NCBI RefSeq assembly: GCF_021654575.1
Contig: NZ_AP024488.1
Span: forward strand, 4,177,501 to 4,241,500
Length of the DNA stretch: 64,000 bases
Direction of reading: 5' to 3'
Source of the DNA: Desulfoluna limicola
Lineage (GTDB): Bacteria > Desulfobacterota > Desulfobacteria > Desulfobacterales > Desulfolunaceae
Shown here: positions 51,101 to 58,318 of the stretch, in pieces
Numbering within the stretch: the stretch's first letter is position 1
Layout of the letters: the number at the start of each line of letters is the position of its first letter
Notes under the pieces: model-generated
What the model was told of the DNA's origin: nothing
Database searches by the model: none
What the model saw: only the letters and a program-made list of their open reading frames with translations
Translations under genes and position numbers: made by a program

Positions 51101-53827
51101 GATGCGTGCTTCGTTGACGCTGTCGGCATCGGTGACGCCCACAGCCGCCGCGATACTGACGCCCCCTTCAGAGGTCTCGGCGTCAGTCTGCGTCTTCCCC
51201 TCAGGATCCGGATCCTCCCCCTTCACCTGGGATTTGGCCCCGAAGAATGCGGCCAGCTTCTGGCTGAGTGTCTGCTCTTCATCGGCTGCGGCCCCTGCGG
51301 CTGAGGCAACGCTCTGACTGGTGATTGCCACGTCGCTTTCGGCGTTAAGGGTCACGCTGCCCGCGTTTACATTGCGACAGATGGCCGCGCTGTTGCTGTC
51401 ATCTGTCAGGGCGACGGCCGCAGCAAGCCCAACAGCCGTGGACCCGCCGGAGGCCGTGCCTTCGGCCGCTGTATCGTTGGTGTGCCTGTGCACAGAAGAG
51501 AGATTCAGCGCCCCGCCTGTCTGCACAATGCCTGAGCCCGATGAGATATGCACCTTTGCGATGTCTTTTGTATTGGTCAGGGCCAGCACCGGCACCACGG
51601 CGACGCCTCCGGCTGCCCCTGAGACGGCCTTCGTTTTTGTGGTGTTTGACGAGTTAGCAGAAAGAGTCAAGTCTCCGGAGATGCGTGCCTCGGATCCATC
51701 TTCAAGTTCCGCATGGGTCGTGTTTTCAGCAAAGTTCAATGCAACAGAGGCCCCCACCCCAACGCTGGCAACGGCCCCGTCCTCGTTTTTGCCGTCGGCC
51801 ACCGCCTCATGGGTGGTGATGTTTTCCGCCGACACGGTCATCCCCGAGGCGTTCACCTCGGCCCCGTCCGTCAACACGGACTCTGTTTCGGTGGAGAGAT
51901 TGTGGATGGCAAGGGCGCCAGCAATCCCCACGCCACTTGCCCCCTGCCCTGAGTATGCTTTCGTGGCAAAGCTTTGATCCCGATCTGCAACGGGTGTGCC
52001 TCCCTCTTCGGTTGGCTGAGGCGCCATGTCTTCACCGGTGGCGGCAACCGTCACATGATCTCCGGTGGTCACGGCAGAGCCAAGCTCAGCCCGGTTGGTG
52101 ACGCTGCCCGTTGAAATGGCCACGGCCGCCCCCACCCCGACACTCCCGCCATTGGTCTTTCCGCTGGAAAGGGTGTCCACATTGGCCAGGCTGCGGGTTT
52201 TTACCGTAACGGCCCCTGAACTTGTCACGCCCTTTGTGCTGGAGATGCCTGCCTTTACGCTGTGCCCTGTGTTGGAAAAACCCACGGCACCTGCCACCTG
52301 GGGACCACTGGTCGGGGCCCCAAGGCTTGTGGCCGCTCCGGCAAGAAGGTTTGTCAGCACAGCCTTCTGAGATGCATCCAAGCTGTCTATCTGACCGACC
52401 ATGTGACCAACGATACTCTCACGGCCCTCTTCAACACTACCACCTTTGATACTTGCTTTGGCCGCAGTGGCCTGGGTTGTCTTGCCATCAGCCAGCACGG
52501 AAACGGCCCCGCTTTGCCTCACCTCGGCGTTGTCGGTGATCTCTGCGGTGACATTCTGGTCAACAAAGGAGAGTGCAAGGGATGCTGCGGCCCCCACAGG
52601 GGTGACAACGGTGCCATCGGCCACGGTCTCAACATCAACAAGGCCATGGGCCTTAACGGTCACATCCCCGTCCGAAGAAACCGTGGTGTCCCCTCCGATA
52701 CGTGCGGTAGCGGTGTTGGTGACATCCGACAACGAGAGAGAGGCTGCCCCGGCAATGGGTGAAATCCCGCCATCGGAAACAACACCCTCGGCACCCTTCA
52801 CCGTTGTTTCCGCCGTAGCGAAAACAGATACCGAGCTGCCACCGGTTAACCGGGAGTTCCCATCCACAATGGCCTCAGCCGTTGTCTCGGCCTGGGCGAT
52901 GGCAACACGGACTCCCGATCCACTCACGCCCTTTAACGGCACCTCGTTGATGGCCGTGGCCTGAAGGGTCAGGTTTCCGGCAGCGCTCAGTTCTCCGTTG
53001 GTCACCCTGATGATGGCGGAATCGTTACCAGTGGCGATGATCCGGATATTTCCTGTGGCGCCTGTCGGCAGCCCCTCAACGTTCACAATGCGGGAAAAAA
53101 CCCGGTCGCTGTTAAAACTCCCCCCTGCGCTGAGACCTGCCGTGCCCCCCGGCGCATCGCCAATGTCAACCCTACCCCCATACAACGCAATGGCATCCAT
53201 GGCATTGATTTGGCCACGAATGGAGATCAACCCTCCCTCTACGATGGGAATACTCATGCTGTCTGCGACAAGGCCGTCTGCAATGGAAGTCTGAAACGAG
53301 CTGTCCTTGTAGAGGTCATCAAGCCAGGTCTGGCCTGGAGTCGTTACCGTAAGGCTGCCGACGTTCACCACCCCTGAGGCCCCCACAACAAAGCCGTTGG
53401 GACAGGCAAAATAGACATTGCCGCCGATGGCCCCGGCCTTGATGGAGTTCAAAACGCCATTCACCGTGGTTTGCCCGCTTCGTACCACGTTAAGAAGGTT
53501 GTCCGTTCCCGTCGGCAAAAGCATGTTCACCGTCTGCCCCGACCCAACCCCAAAGGTCTTAAATGCGTTATAGGCATTCTTTCCATTGATCGTGCTGGTG
53601 CTGATATCAACGACCGTCCCGAAGCCGTTCGGTGTAAGGGTTGTCCCTGTGAGGCTACCATCCACGACAATCGGCTCCGCCGCCAGCAGCAGGCTCAGCC
53701 CCAGGCTGTTCAACGCCACCTGAAAGCAGAGAAACCAGACAAGTCCCCGCAACAGGGGTCGACGGCTTTTCATTAATGACACCAGACATCCATTCGAGCG
53801 ATACTTCAGCATAATTCCAGACCTCAT
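42116..53827 (-). CDS. giant LktA-like filamentous adhesin (TpsA exoprotein)
   Basis: A 3,903-residue secreted adhesin. A long signal peptide (basic n-region, then RGLVWFLCFQVALNSLGLSLLLAA) precedes the TPS secretion domain, with STINGKNAYNAFKTFGV, NLLNVVRSGQTTVNG and GGNVYFACPNGFVVGASGVV, close to leukotoxin-LktA-type adhesins; the usual NPNG motif is CPNG here. Residues about 300-2600 are imperfect repeats of 60-75 residues (GVGAxVAV...TxAxVGxGAxVxAGGxL), expected to form a beta-helix. Residues about 2668-2718 are a cationic amphipathic stretch (KIPFVGKLVKKVVKWITKTI). The C-terminal 1,200 residues change to shorter repeats (GDLTLESVATAGDVTLKA). There is no autotransporter domain; TpsB is encoded next door. 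The start could also be 53812 or 53914. Confidence 0.93.
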   Translation of the reverse strand: MRSGIMLKYRSNGCLVSLMKSRRPLLRGLVWFLCFQVALNSLGLSLLLAAEPIVVDGSLTGTTLTPNGFGTVVDISTSTINGKNAYNAFKTFGVGSGQTVNMLLPTGTDNLLNVVRSGQTTVNGVLNSIKAGAIGGNVYFACPNGFVVGASGVVNVGSLTVTTPGQTWLDDLYKDSSFQTSIADGLVADSMSIPIVEGGLISIRGQINAMDAIALYGGRVDIGDAPGGTAGLSAGGSFNSDRVFSRIVNVEGLPTGATGNIRIIATGNDSAIIRVTNGELSAAGNLTLQATAINEVPLKGVSGSGVRVAIAQAETTAEAIVDGNSRLTGGSSVSVFATAETTVKGAEGVVSDGGISPIAGAASLSLSDVTNTATARIGGDTTVSSDGDVTVKAHGLVDVETVADGTVVTPVGAAASLALSFVDQNVTAEITDNAEVRQSGAVSVLADGKTTQATAAKASIKGGSVEEGRESIVGHMVGQIDSLDASQKAVLTNLLAGAATSLGAPTSGPQVAGAVGFSNTGHSVKAGISSTKGVTSSGAVTVKTRSLANVDTLSSGKTNGGSVGVGAAVAISTGSVTNRAELGSAVTTGDHVTVAATGEDMAPQPTEEGGTPVADRDQSFATKAYSGQGASGVGIAGALAIHNLSTETESVLTDGAEVNASGMTVSAENITTHEAVADGKNEDGAVASVGVGASVALNFAENTTHAELEDGSEARISGDLTLSANSSNTTKTKAVSGAAGGVAVVPVLALTNTKDIAKVHISSGSGIVQTGGALNLSSVHRHTNDTAAEGTASGGSTAVGLAAAVALTDDSNSAAICRNVNAGSVTLNAESDVAITSQSVASAAGAAADEEQTLSQKLAAFFGAKSQVKGEDPDPEGKTQTDAETSEGGVSIAAAVGVTDADSVNEARIGKGVHVTSSGDVRIAAASQLDVAAEGDGSAAGDTAAIGAGVAVNVARQDGRAVIEEGARVSGSNLTLTSGPSEGGYCTSTFEARANAGAGGGGVSVSGAAAINVVDNTLEARADGILDVGGQIDITSNNSSRSVAQAGAVGEGKTAGIGASFASNRTVHKSLAVLGGTSTMVQRAGVNVSAFNYSTQTTDAVAGNASAGGDTSKMALDAAVALTSDQNETRALIEGGAALATDALSVTAESRSTNQTNAGGNASGNVAVGACVAVGTNSAVTEAGVTRDIDAQGDVALSARSESDDRVQAEASAKGAKADRYNGDDSSASGKNLKKAKTGKGGIAVAAAVGVNSLSNKTLAGIAGGARITTTGNTEVSASETSRYETVGSGAAVAEGAAGVGVGVAIAELDKEASATVGTGTVLNAGGTLTVSAEAKRNADTASDDLLAARAEAGAGAKNIGVAGSLALVNASNTTRAAIEGGTVTAGDTRVSATDTERLAASSGSFAESSGYLKGTAIGASFALVNASSTTQAMVGGQLTTGDLTVQAIRNRVGAETPALDGLEDLSAADREAHRKAANHFTEATAGGEANGSLSLAGAFAVTTVSETTEATVADFTVLESSGSTSIQAENHSRTRTFAGAMGESNGVGVGVSSATSVMDATTRASVGTGAQVASAKSLSMEATLDNDLAARAVSSGKALKAGASGAVVVNSLSNQTQAGIGSLATVRAGENLDARAVDISSVTGVAGSEAAGLNVGVGGSVLVNTLLSQTTVNVEKGASLEALGSGTDRQVETGDKTGGADETLASKGIAFVAKVFQKVKGLVASGAGGGSAALAGSSSTTVAKTRTAVLVADGVTTTGAMASAEGADFRMAAMDTTDLTMVAGSASAGGKGAVGAGADVAVFAKETSVTVGTDERPDAESAAVLQVGGSLDMAAASHDILDTHASGFSVAGTAGIAGTVAVTTMKNKVTASTGKGVTLAAGEHLGISALEDAEVTHFAGSAAGGGVAGVGASVSVMKLVNTTSATTGTGNHLDAAKTFSIDSDTRESLHSVTAAGALGGMVGVAGAVSVKTVESVTTARLGNNSRVNDTAKGLQQDVHISALHDLTVEGRGGSAAGGGTVGVGASADISTVRTTTKAEVGSGATVKAGRNITMDAESKKDLSSVTVAAAGGSATGISGATSLIFVGEALDGDAQTAIGNGATSSSLDSQLAGNQVGDEVDNDESKAALGETTGIRVSGELNASSAQLVTQAATESDVTLAAGGNLSVDALDQTHVSITSGAVAGGTVGVGGGVGVAKVRNNTLALTGERNTLSAGFDLNVSAMARDLAGKISEVRAYAGSAGLVGIGAAVAWLDEANVTKAEMGEDTCVDNAGNLTISAEEVRTLNTTATGASVGGAAVGASLARTQRNSEVTARLGSGSQVGQGDGGTVGSMTVLARFGGKATSVSIAGAGGVVAAVGTKSETFVTSTVTAEAAANSRSKVTGDALILAGSDAIASSEAIGIVGGVAAAGATHANTVVTGTTKARLASGATVDAGGNARVTADTLVDAGAINTGGLGGLLGVGGAYTGTKVTTTTLAEVDNSAQLVAANDATVEALSDITAAGKGTLTSGGGITENQVTVDVDVTANTDVRVGRDAVVDADTVNLTANTVKLVAIGDAFSQTIAASSVSRATSDVDVTSHANVTVEQGATVNGDQSVTIRALQQGMAVESSAVSKIDAGVTGSLYSDATGTANVHANVNLASGARVETSALDVQTQSTLLNDNYKKKAETQAKTVVKFITTTIKTISSVVSKIPFVGKLVKKVVKWITKTIEKVLNSETEAKTHGTRSHGSSILLNADVHLLGTANPELVIAEDGSVEKATATTVTTDAGGNLVMGDIINDKIGKVKLSATDGTVTGNGTIYLKNTYDSVHVTNKSSKNLHVGNIQVSGVATGDPNVEVIATNTHDFTIKPASETGCSVSIGSENGGDLLMTGLIDNEYGSVTITADTGNILATGDGEARATNLTLKAGGDIGTRDSAVLAVMRAGEVTAEAGGNLNMAVTRNLGAATLIDGTYVLDGKTSLNRIAAGDDLSVALGDGSTETVGVTVTHQTQAIEKPADMTEDEWNDVPEEDKTISWDEYAYTETTHDATASYEIGAIEGGGDVTVNANNHADFTADRIASGSGSVTVNIPNGSYAVDQVEAQNGTATLNVRDAISDGRADAAWNVKANSFVLTSGTAGIGEADALEVVQTGLNGVFSAQSVGDIHIVATENDLAFGQVATAGNIQVAGKGALLDANGDDVNLTSGEIVLTSETGSVNLDVNSDRLTLTAATGIDVEETEGNLNLTQAVTSIGTVRLVAADNLVDIDADEAVDVSGSRAELVAKNGNIGTNTQKIRIATSQGAMKAPGNIHVTADGNLALDGVTASDLVDLTVAGSITDTNDEVVNISATRVVLSAGGGVDTDIDAGSVKLMATGTVNLEETDGDLTLESVATAGDVTLKARNGDLVGQNESVDVTGAGVILSASGSIGASANVLNVNSHGIVNLSAGESIYLEETEGALQAGSMSAGNITKLKAASLANDGNSETRITSGSLVVETKGDVDTDTQVETVEIHVASVGDVTLKEADGLVVDRITLADGNADIEAGGSIAGGSGPVHLTARDMQVVSRNGAIGSLEGRLSVDSTGAVTLAARKGLYVAEGDTLTLSSVKSADGSADILVRDGDLAVITASAGNALQVKAENGDLDVLQGAASSVRLDASGDIVLGQVEGRETLAASSGGDMAATTLISPEMSLAVASEGGSVAVADAVTRKALIRGGIVAFTARNDGGEGALILDVETAGGQASQWVDLNLKSDPGVVISNLQAERADIEVASDDLFLASARILKRGDIRNAYNHVIVDNENLTPQACTLQLYTEDKRFSAHLMKAFDVATDARAVHYDDNFITNDFSTENSMVRQVEKELAQASAPEPRKEKAPDQLPMGPVASAMPTMTAPLSMPLDTPPVSLGNQALGMDETFDVVAP

Positions 53828-53915
53828 ATTCGTTGCTTCCCCCTGTGCACACACCGTGCAGAGCCGGAAAAGCCTATTTTTCGAGATATGGTTCCGTACC
53901 TTCCCCCAACGCAAA

Positions 53916-53937
53916 AAAAAAGTTAAAAGAAGGCCAA
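53916..53937 (-). promoter_or_regulatory. A-rich motif upstream of tpsA, shared with the 39.6-kb lipoprotein gene
   Basis: The 22 bases here differ by one from those at 39816-39837 (core AGTTAAAA-R-AAGGCCAA on the plus strand). Both copies lie upstream of minus-strand genes in the same orientation, about 90 nt before tpsA and about 200 nt before the lipoprotein gene. It could be a regulator site or an upstream promoter element. Between here and 54194 lies the regulator gene's leader, with TTGACT (53978-53983) and TATAAC (54003-54008) 19 bp apart as a weak plus-strand promoter candidate. Confidence 0.5.
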
Positions 53938-54194
53938 AATTGTGCTGTCAAGTGATCACCAGAGTAAAGGATGAAGATTGACTTACCCTTTATTATTTGG
54001 CATATAACTCAAACCGCAAATTGCTGAAAAAATGTTTCAAGCTCGTTTCAAAAATGAGTCGACCTGCCACTCAAAAAAGAAAAGTGAGCACACCGGCAAC
54101 ACCAGCAAGCTCCTTAAGCTCAACAGACCCCTTAGACGCCAGACGCCCACCGGGTGAATGCCGCCTTGATACAAGACGTTGCAGAGTGATTTTC

Positions 54195-54875
54195 ATGAAT
54201 ATACTTGTCATTGAAGACGAACGGACGGATTTCATCCTGATCAAACACGCCATTGAACAACTGGGGGATAGCTATCGGGTCATCCATGCCCAGGGATGTC
54301 AGGAAGCCGTTCACGTCATGGAAGAATCACCTGTCGGACTTGCGTTGGTGGACATCATGCTCCCGGACGGGGACGGGTTCAAGGTTTCAGAGCAGTTGAA
54401 GGCGCACCACGTTCCCTATGTTATGATCAGCAGCAAATCACTGCCTGAAAACGCGGTACGGAGCTTGCGCTCAGGGGCCGAGGACTACATTCGAAAGCCC
54501 TTTGACATTGAAGAGCTGGCGGCCCGACTGGAGCGGGTTCTTTTAAGAACCCGGCGCGACGTTCCCCCTTCGGCGTCCATACCCTTCGAAGAGGACGAAG
54601 GGGCCATCCAGGTGGGAGATGTCCGGATTGCCCTTACGCCCATTGAGCAGCAGATGCTTCACCTGCTCCACCAGCGTTACGATACCTACGTCTCTTCCGA
54701 TGAGCTCATTGAAACAATCTGGGGCCCCACAGGCCTGGAAACCTCCAAGGGGGCCTTAAGGACCTACATCTCCCACATCCGCAAAAAGCTTTCACACGCC
54801 CAAAGCGTCCTTGCCATCGAAAGCAAATGGGGCCGGGGCTACAAGCTTACCGAACCCCTCGAGTCCGAGGCGTGA
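54195..54875 (+). CDS. OmpR-family response regulator
   Basis: A 226-residue two-component regulator. The receiver domain begins MNILVIEDERTDFILIKHAI, with the phospho-acceptor Asp53 in ALVDIMLPDGDG and the conserved Lys in YIRKPFD. The C-terminal winged-helix DNA-binding domain reads IALTPIEQQMLHLLHQRYDTYVSSDELIETIWG...LRTYISHIRKKL...IESKWGRGYKL. The ATG at 54195 is the first residue of the receiver; open frame upstream to 53997 lacks any family sequence. It lies 49 nt before a hybrid histidine kinase and is divergent from the giant adhesin, which makes tpsA a plausible target. Confidence 0.92.
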   Translation: MNILVIEDERTDFILIKHAIEQLGDSYRVIHAQGCQEAVHVMEESPVGLALVDIMLPDGDGFKVSEQLKAHHVPYVMISSKSLPENAVRSLRSGAEDYIRKPFDIEELAARLERVLLRTRRDVPPSASIPFEEDEGAIQVGDVRIALTPIEQQMLHLLHQRYDTYVSSDELIETIWGPTGLETSKGALRTYISHIRKKLSHAQSVLAIESKWGRGYKLTEPLESEA

Positions 54876-54924
54876 CGTTTTCCGTACCCAAAAGCCCCGA
54901 GGCTGAACCGGTTCTTCATACCCC

Positions 54925-57426
54925 ATGAAACTTACCCTGAAAGTCATCACCATCTTTTTTGTCAGTGTGCTCTGTGCCCTCGCGGTGATGGCTGCCATTG
55001 GCATCAATCTCTCCATTCGGCAGGCGACCCAGAATTTAAAGGAGACGGCGGATGTGGCCCTCACCTCCCTTGCCACGACCCTTTCCGAGGACATCGGCAC
55101 CGCCTTTTCCCAGATCGAGGAGCTCTCCCGGCATAAAGCGGTCACGGCCCTTCTGAATACACCGGTCACCCAACCCCTTAAAAGGCGGGCCCTTGAGCTT
55201 AAGGTTCAGAAGCTCTTCAGTCACTACTCCCAATTCAACAGTCACTACCTCTACGTCTATCTTGGAACAAAAGACGAGGCCATCATCGTGGACAAGGCCA
55301 TCGACCTTCCCGAAGACTACACACCGACAGCGCGCCCCTGGTACGTGTCAGGGCAGCATCATCCCGGCCGGACCCTCATCAACGACATCTACAAAAGCAT
55401 CCCCGACGGCCACGACATGGCCTCCATCTCCCGTGGTATCTTCTCTCCATCCGGAGAGACCCTCGGGGTCGTGAGCATCGACTTTCTCTTTTCCCGGTAC
55501 CAGAAAATCATGCAGGACCTGGCCTTCCAGTCCGGCTTTATCGTCATCACCCACAACAACGCCTCCGTCATAGCTCACTCCAAGGACCCCGATGCCGGAT
55601 TTACCCGACTCTCGAGTCCGGAAAACACCGACCTCAGACGGGCCAACAACGTGGTCAACGGGGAAATCGTCACCATCACAGGCAAACAATACACCGCCTA
55701 CATCCGTGAAATCACCGACTACAAGCTGAAAATCCTCACCTTTGTCTCGGAAGCCACCATCCAGGAAATCCGCACGAGCTACATCCTTCTCTACTCGTTC
55801 ACAGCCGCGGTGATCCTTTTTATCGTCGGCATCACCGGCTCTCGCCTCGCCCGAAACACCCTTCGAGTGGAGCAGGCCTCCATCCGGGCCAGGCACGATT
55901 TCTTCAAGAACATGAACCATGAAATCCGCACCCCTTTAAATGCCGTCATCGGCTTCATTGAGATCCTCACCGAGACCCCCCTGAGCAAGAAACAGAAAAC
56001 CTATCTACGCCACACAAAAACAGCCGCAAAGCATCTTTCCGGCATCGTCAATGATGTGCTGGACCTTTCAAGCATGAGGGCCGGAAAATATAGAATCGTG
56101 AACCAGGAGTACCTCTTCCACGACCTCATCGGGCACATCGTGGCCCTTGTGGAACAAACCCTGGGCGACAAGCCCATCCGCCTCCACGTCTCCGCCGCCT
56201 CCGGAATCCCGCACGCCATGGGGGGGGACAGCATGCGCCTGAAACAGGTGCTTCTCAACATTCTTCACAATGCCGTCAAATTTACCGACGAGGGCGTCAT
56301 CTCCCTGCGTATCGGATACCGGGTTCAGAAAGGAAAAATCCTTCTGGAATTCACCATCACCGATACAGGACCGGGCATAGCCGAAGAGCACCTGCCCCAT
56401 ATCTTCGATGAGTTTACCCAGTTCTCCACCCGGGAGGTGCAAGGCACCGGCCTTGGCCTGACCCTGACCAAACAGCTGGTGGAACGCATGGGCGGCCGCA
56501 TCTCATGCACAAGCACACCGGGCAAGGGGACCCGTTTCTCTTTTCACATACCCCAGGACCAAGCCTCCCGCAGGCCCCCCTGTGACGCAAGGGAGCCTTC
56601 CCCTGATGTGTCCACGTCGGCCCAACCCGGAACACCCGCCCCTGATTTTTCTGCCCCCGGTGCATCGGTGCTCCTGGTTGAAGACGATCCCTTAAGCCGC
56701 ACCATGATGACCGAGCTTCTGGGCCGACACCTCATCAAGGTCCACACCGCCGAAACCGGCCAGGCTTTTCTGGATGCCATGACCTCCGGGCAGGAGTTTC
56801 ACCTGGTCCTCACCGATATGAAGCTTCCCGACATCAACGGTCGCGAGGTTACCCGCAGGTTGAGGGGTCTTACCCCGCCCATCCCCCTGCCCCCCATCAT
56901 CGCCTTCAGCGCCGCCGATGCCATGGCCCACCTGAAACAGGGCCCCTTCGACGCCTGCATTCGCAAGCCCATTGACATCGACACGTTCCGAAAGATTCTG
57001 CTGACATGGCTTCCCGACAGTAATATTCAGCTACAAGAGCCCCCAAAAGCCCTGTCCCCCCCCGACCTTGACGCCTCCGGGTGTGAGACAAAATACGGGC
57101 ATGGGCTCTACCTGACACTGCTTCGGGTGTTCCGGGAAGAGAATGAAGATGGGTTAAGCATCATGGAGGGAATGATCCGAGAAGAGCGTTTCGCCGACCT
57201 GGAGGTAAGGGTCCACCGATTCAAGGGTGCATTGATGAACATCGGCGCCCATGGCACGGCAGACATAGCGGCAGAACTGGAAAACCGACTGGAGGCCGGG
57301 GAGACAATCAGCCTGGAGGCGTTTCAGCCCCTTCGGCAGGCGGCCGACAAGGTGATGGGTGACGTCCACAGCCAGATCATTGCCATGGAAGAAAAGTCGC
57401 AAACCAATCAGGATGGGGTCGCATAA
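54925..57426 (+). CDS. hybrid histidine kinase with Cache, receiver and HPt domains
   Basis: An 833-residue membrane sensor. The N-terminal helix (about 5-27) and a second at about 290-308 flank a periplasmic dCache-type domain (VDKAIDLPEDYTPTARPWY is the typical ligand-pocket strand). Then come the HisKA domain with His332 in FFKNMNHEIRTPLNAVIGF, the ATPase domain (DTGPGIAEEHLPHIFDEF, GTGLGLTLTKQLVERMGG), a receiver with Asp631 in LTDMKLPDING, and an HPt domain with His764 in VHRFKGALMN. The full phosphorelay could pass phosphate to the OmpR-type regulator encoded 49 nt upstream. The Cache domain suggests a small extracellular ligand, not identified. Confidence 0.93.
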   Translation: MKLTLKVITIFFVSVLCALAVMAAIGINLSIRQATQNLKETADVALTSLATTLSEDIGTAFSQIEELSRHKAVTALLNTPVTQPLKRRALELKVQKLFSHYSQFNSHYLYVYLGTKDEAIIVDKAIDLPEDYTPTARPWYVSGQHHPGRTLINDIYKSIPDGHDMASISRGIFSPSGETLGVVSIDFLFSRYQKIMQDLAFQSGFIVITHNNASVIAHSKDPDAGFTRLSSPENTDLRRANNVVNGEIVTITGKQYTAYIREITDYKLKILTFVSEATIQEIRTSYILLYSFTAAVILFIVGITGSRLARNTLRVEQASIRARHDFFKNMNHEIRTPLNAVIGFIEILTETPLSKKQKTYLRHTKTAAKHLSGIVNDVLDLSSMRAGKYRIVNQEYLFHDLIGHIVALVEQTLGDKPIRLHVSAASGIPHAMGGDSMRLKQVLLNILHNAVKFTDEGVISLRIGYRVQKGKILLEFTITDTGPGIAEEHLPHIFDEFTQFSTREVQGTGLGLTLTKQLVERMGGRISCTSTPGKGTRFSFHIPQDQASRRPPCDAREPSPDVSTSAQPGTPAPDFSAPGASVLLVEDDPLSRTMMTELLGRHLIKVHTAETGQAFLDAMTSGQEFHLVLTDMKLPDINGREVTRRLRGLTPPIPLPPIIAFSAADAMAHLKQGPFDACIRKPIDIDTFRKILLTWLPDSNIQLQEPPKALSPPDLDASGCETKYGHGLYLTLLRVFREENEDGLSIMEGMIREERFADLEVRVHRFKGALMNIGAHGTADIAAELENRLEAGETISLEAFQPLRQAADKVMGDVHSQIIAMEEKSQTNQDGVA

Positions 57427-57605
57427 AACCTTTATTTAAGACTTGAGGGGACACATAGACTCACGACCCTATCACCTGGTGCCTGTTTCCTGTTTCCTTT
57501 CTAAATGGTGGCACCATGCTATGCATAAAAAAGCACCTCGATTCCAGCCGCAGGCTTTATTCCCATCAAATCCAAGCGGGTTTCATACACCCTTCATGCC
57601 CCCGA

Positions 57606-57772
57606 TTTCCGGGGAAAAACCACGAAGCTCGCGAAGCGCCCTCCGGGCTACACGAAGGCAAATGAGCCACCTCTCTCGTTAGGAACAAACGCAGCCCGTC
57701 AGCGAATGCAATCTGTTGGAGGAACAAGAACGAAAAGCATTCGCAAGCTGAGATCCAGGGTTCAGCCCCTGG
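57606..57772. repeat. repeat remnants after the kinase gene
   Basis: A CACGAAG...GCGCCCTCCGGGC...CACGAAGG element at about 57622-57658, also found near 20294; then GCAGCCCGT, GCGAATGC...GGAGGAACAAG...GCATTCGC at about 57700-57747, and CCAGGGTTcAGCCCCTGG at about 57756-57773. These are the three hairpins of the main repeat in reverse order with no end module. The gap from 57427 holds nothing else that I can support. Confidence 0.7.
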
Positions 57773-58222
57773 TCATCGCTGGCTCTCTTTTTTCAACGCC
57801 TCCACGCGCTTGCGATTCACGCCGAAGTCGCTGTAGCCGGTGCGGGATGCAGAGCGAAAGTGGATGGTACTGTCTGCCTCATCGATAAAGACCTCCACGT
57901 CGTCCACAAAACGGAAAAATGCTGAACGAAATTCTGCGTGAAGGTAGTTATCGGTACGGGTGATAATTGAGACGCGGGGGGTCTCAACAAGAACAGAGAC
58001 AATGCGATCCATGGTTTCAGCAGGGGTGCCGGCAAGGGACAGGGGGGCAACCCGGTGCTTTTCATCCTCTGCCTGGGAAGAGACGCAGTTGGGGGAGGTT
58101 GGACACGGGGCCAGTTTGCCGTCTTTAACGCCGAGGTTTCCTGGGACTTTGGACATTTTGGACGCACAACCGAGAAACACGAACATGGCAAGAATCACAA
58201 GAAGAAGGGGCTTGAGGGTCAT
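57773..58222 (-). CDS. DUF1499 family lipoprotein
   Basis: A 149-residue lipoprotein: MTLKPLLLVILAMFVFLGCASK, lipobox VFLGC. The mature domain has the DUF1499 signature: LAPCPTSPNCVSSQ, IVSVLVETPRVSIITRTDNYLHAEFRSAFFRFVDDVEVFID and the C-terminal IHFRSASRTGYSDFGVNRKRVEAL. The family has no established function. The ATG at 58222 has AGGAGG 7 nt upstream; an earlier in-frame ATG at 58261 adds a polar leader that would spoil the signal peptide. Probably anchored to the outer membrane. Confidence 0.9.
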   Translation of the reverse strand: MTLKPLLLVILAMFVFLGCASKMSKVPGNLGVKDGKLAPCPTSPNCVSSQAEDEKHRVAPLSLAGTPAETMDRIVSVLVETPRVSIITRTDNYLHAEFRSAFFRFVDDVEVFIDEADSTIHFRSASRTGYSDFGVNRKRVEALKKESQR

Positions 58223-58318
58223 GACGACCTCCTGACAACGGGTTGGCAGAAAAAATCCCAAGAGACATTACCGCATCATAAACATTGTTTGAGGACTGCG
58301 CAACAGGCCATAAGAGAC

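Noticed and set aside
42158..53776. Many long open frames antisense to the giant adhesin gene
   Set aside because: They follow from the biased Gly/Ala/Thr codon use of tpsA on the other strand; none has a ribosome site, family motif or sensible composition.
57427..57772. Possible small gene downstream of the hybrid kinase
   Set aside because: The open frame at 57443-57682 runs into repeat sequence and has no ribosome site or family pattern.
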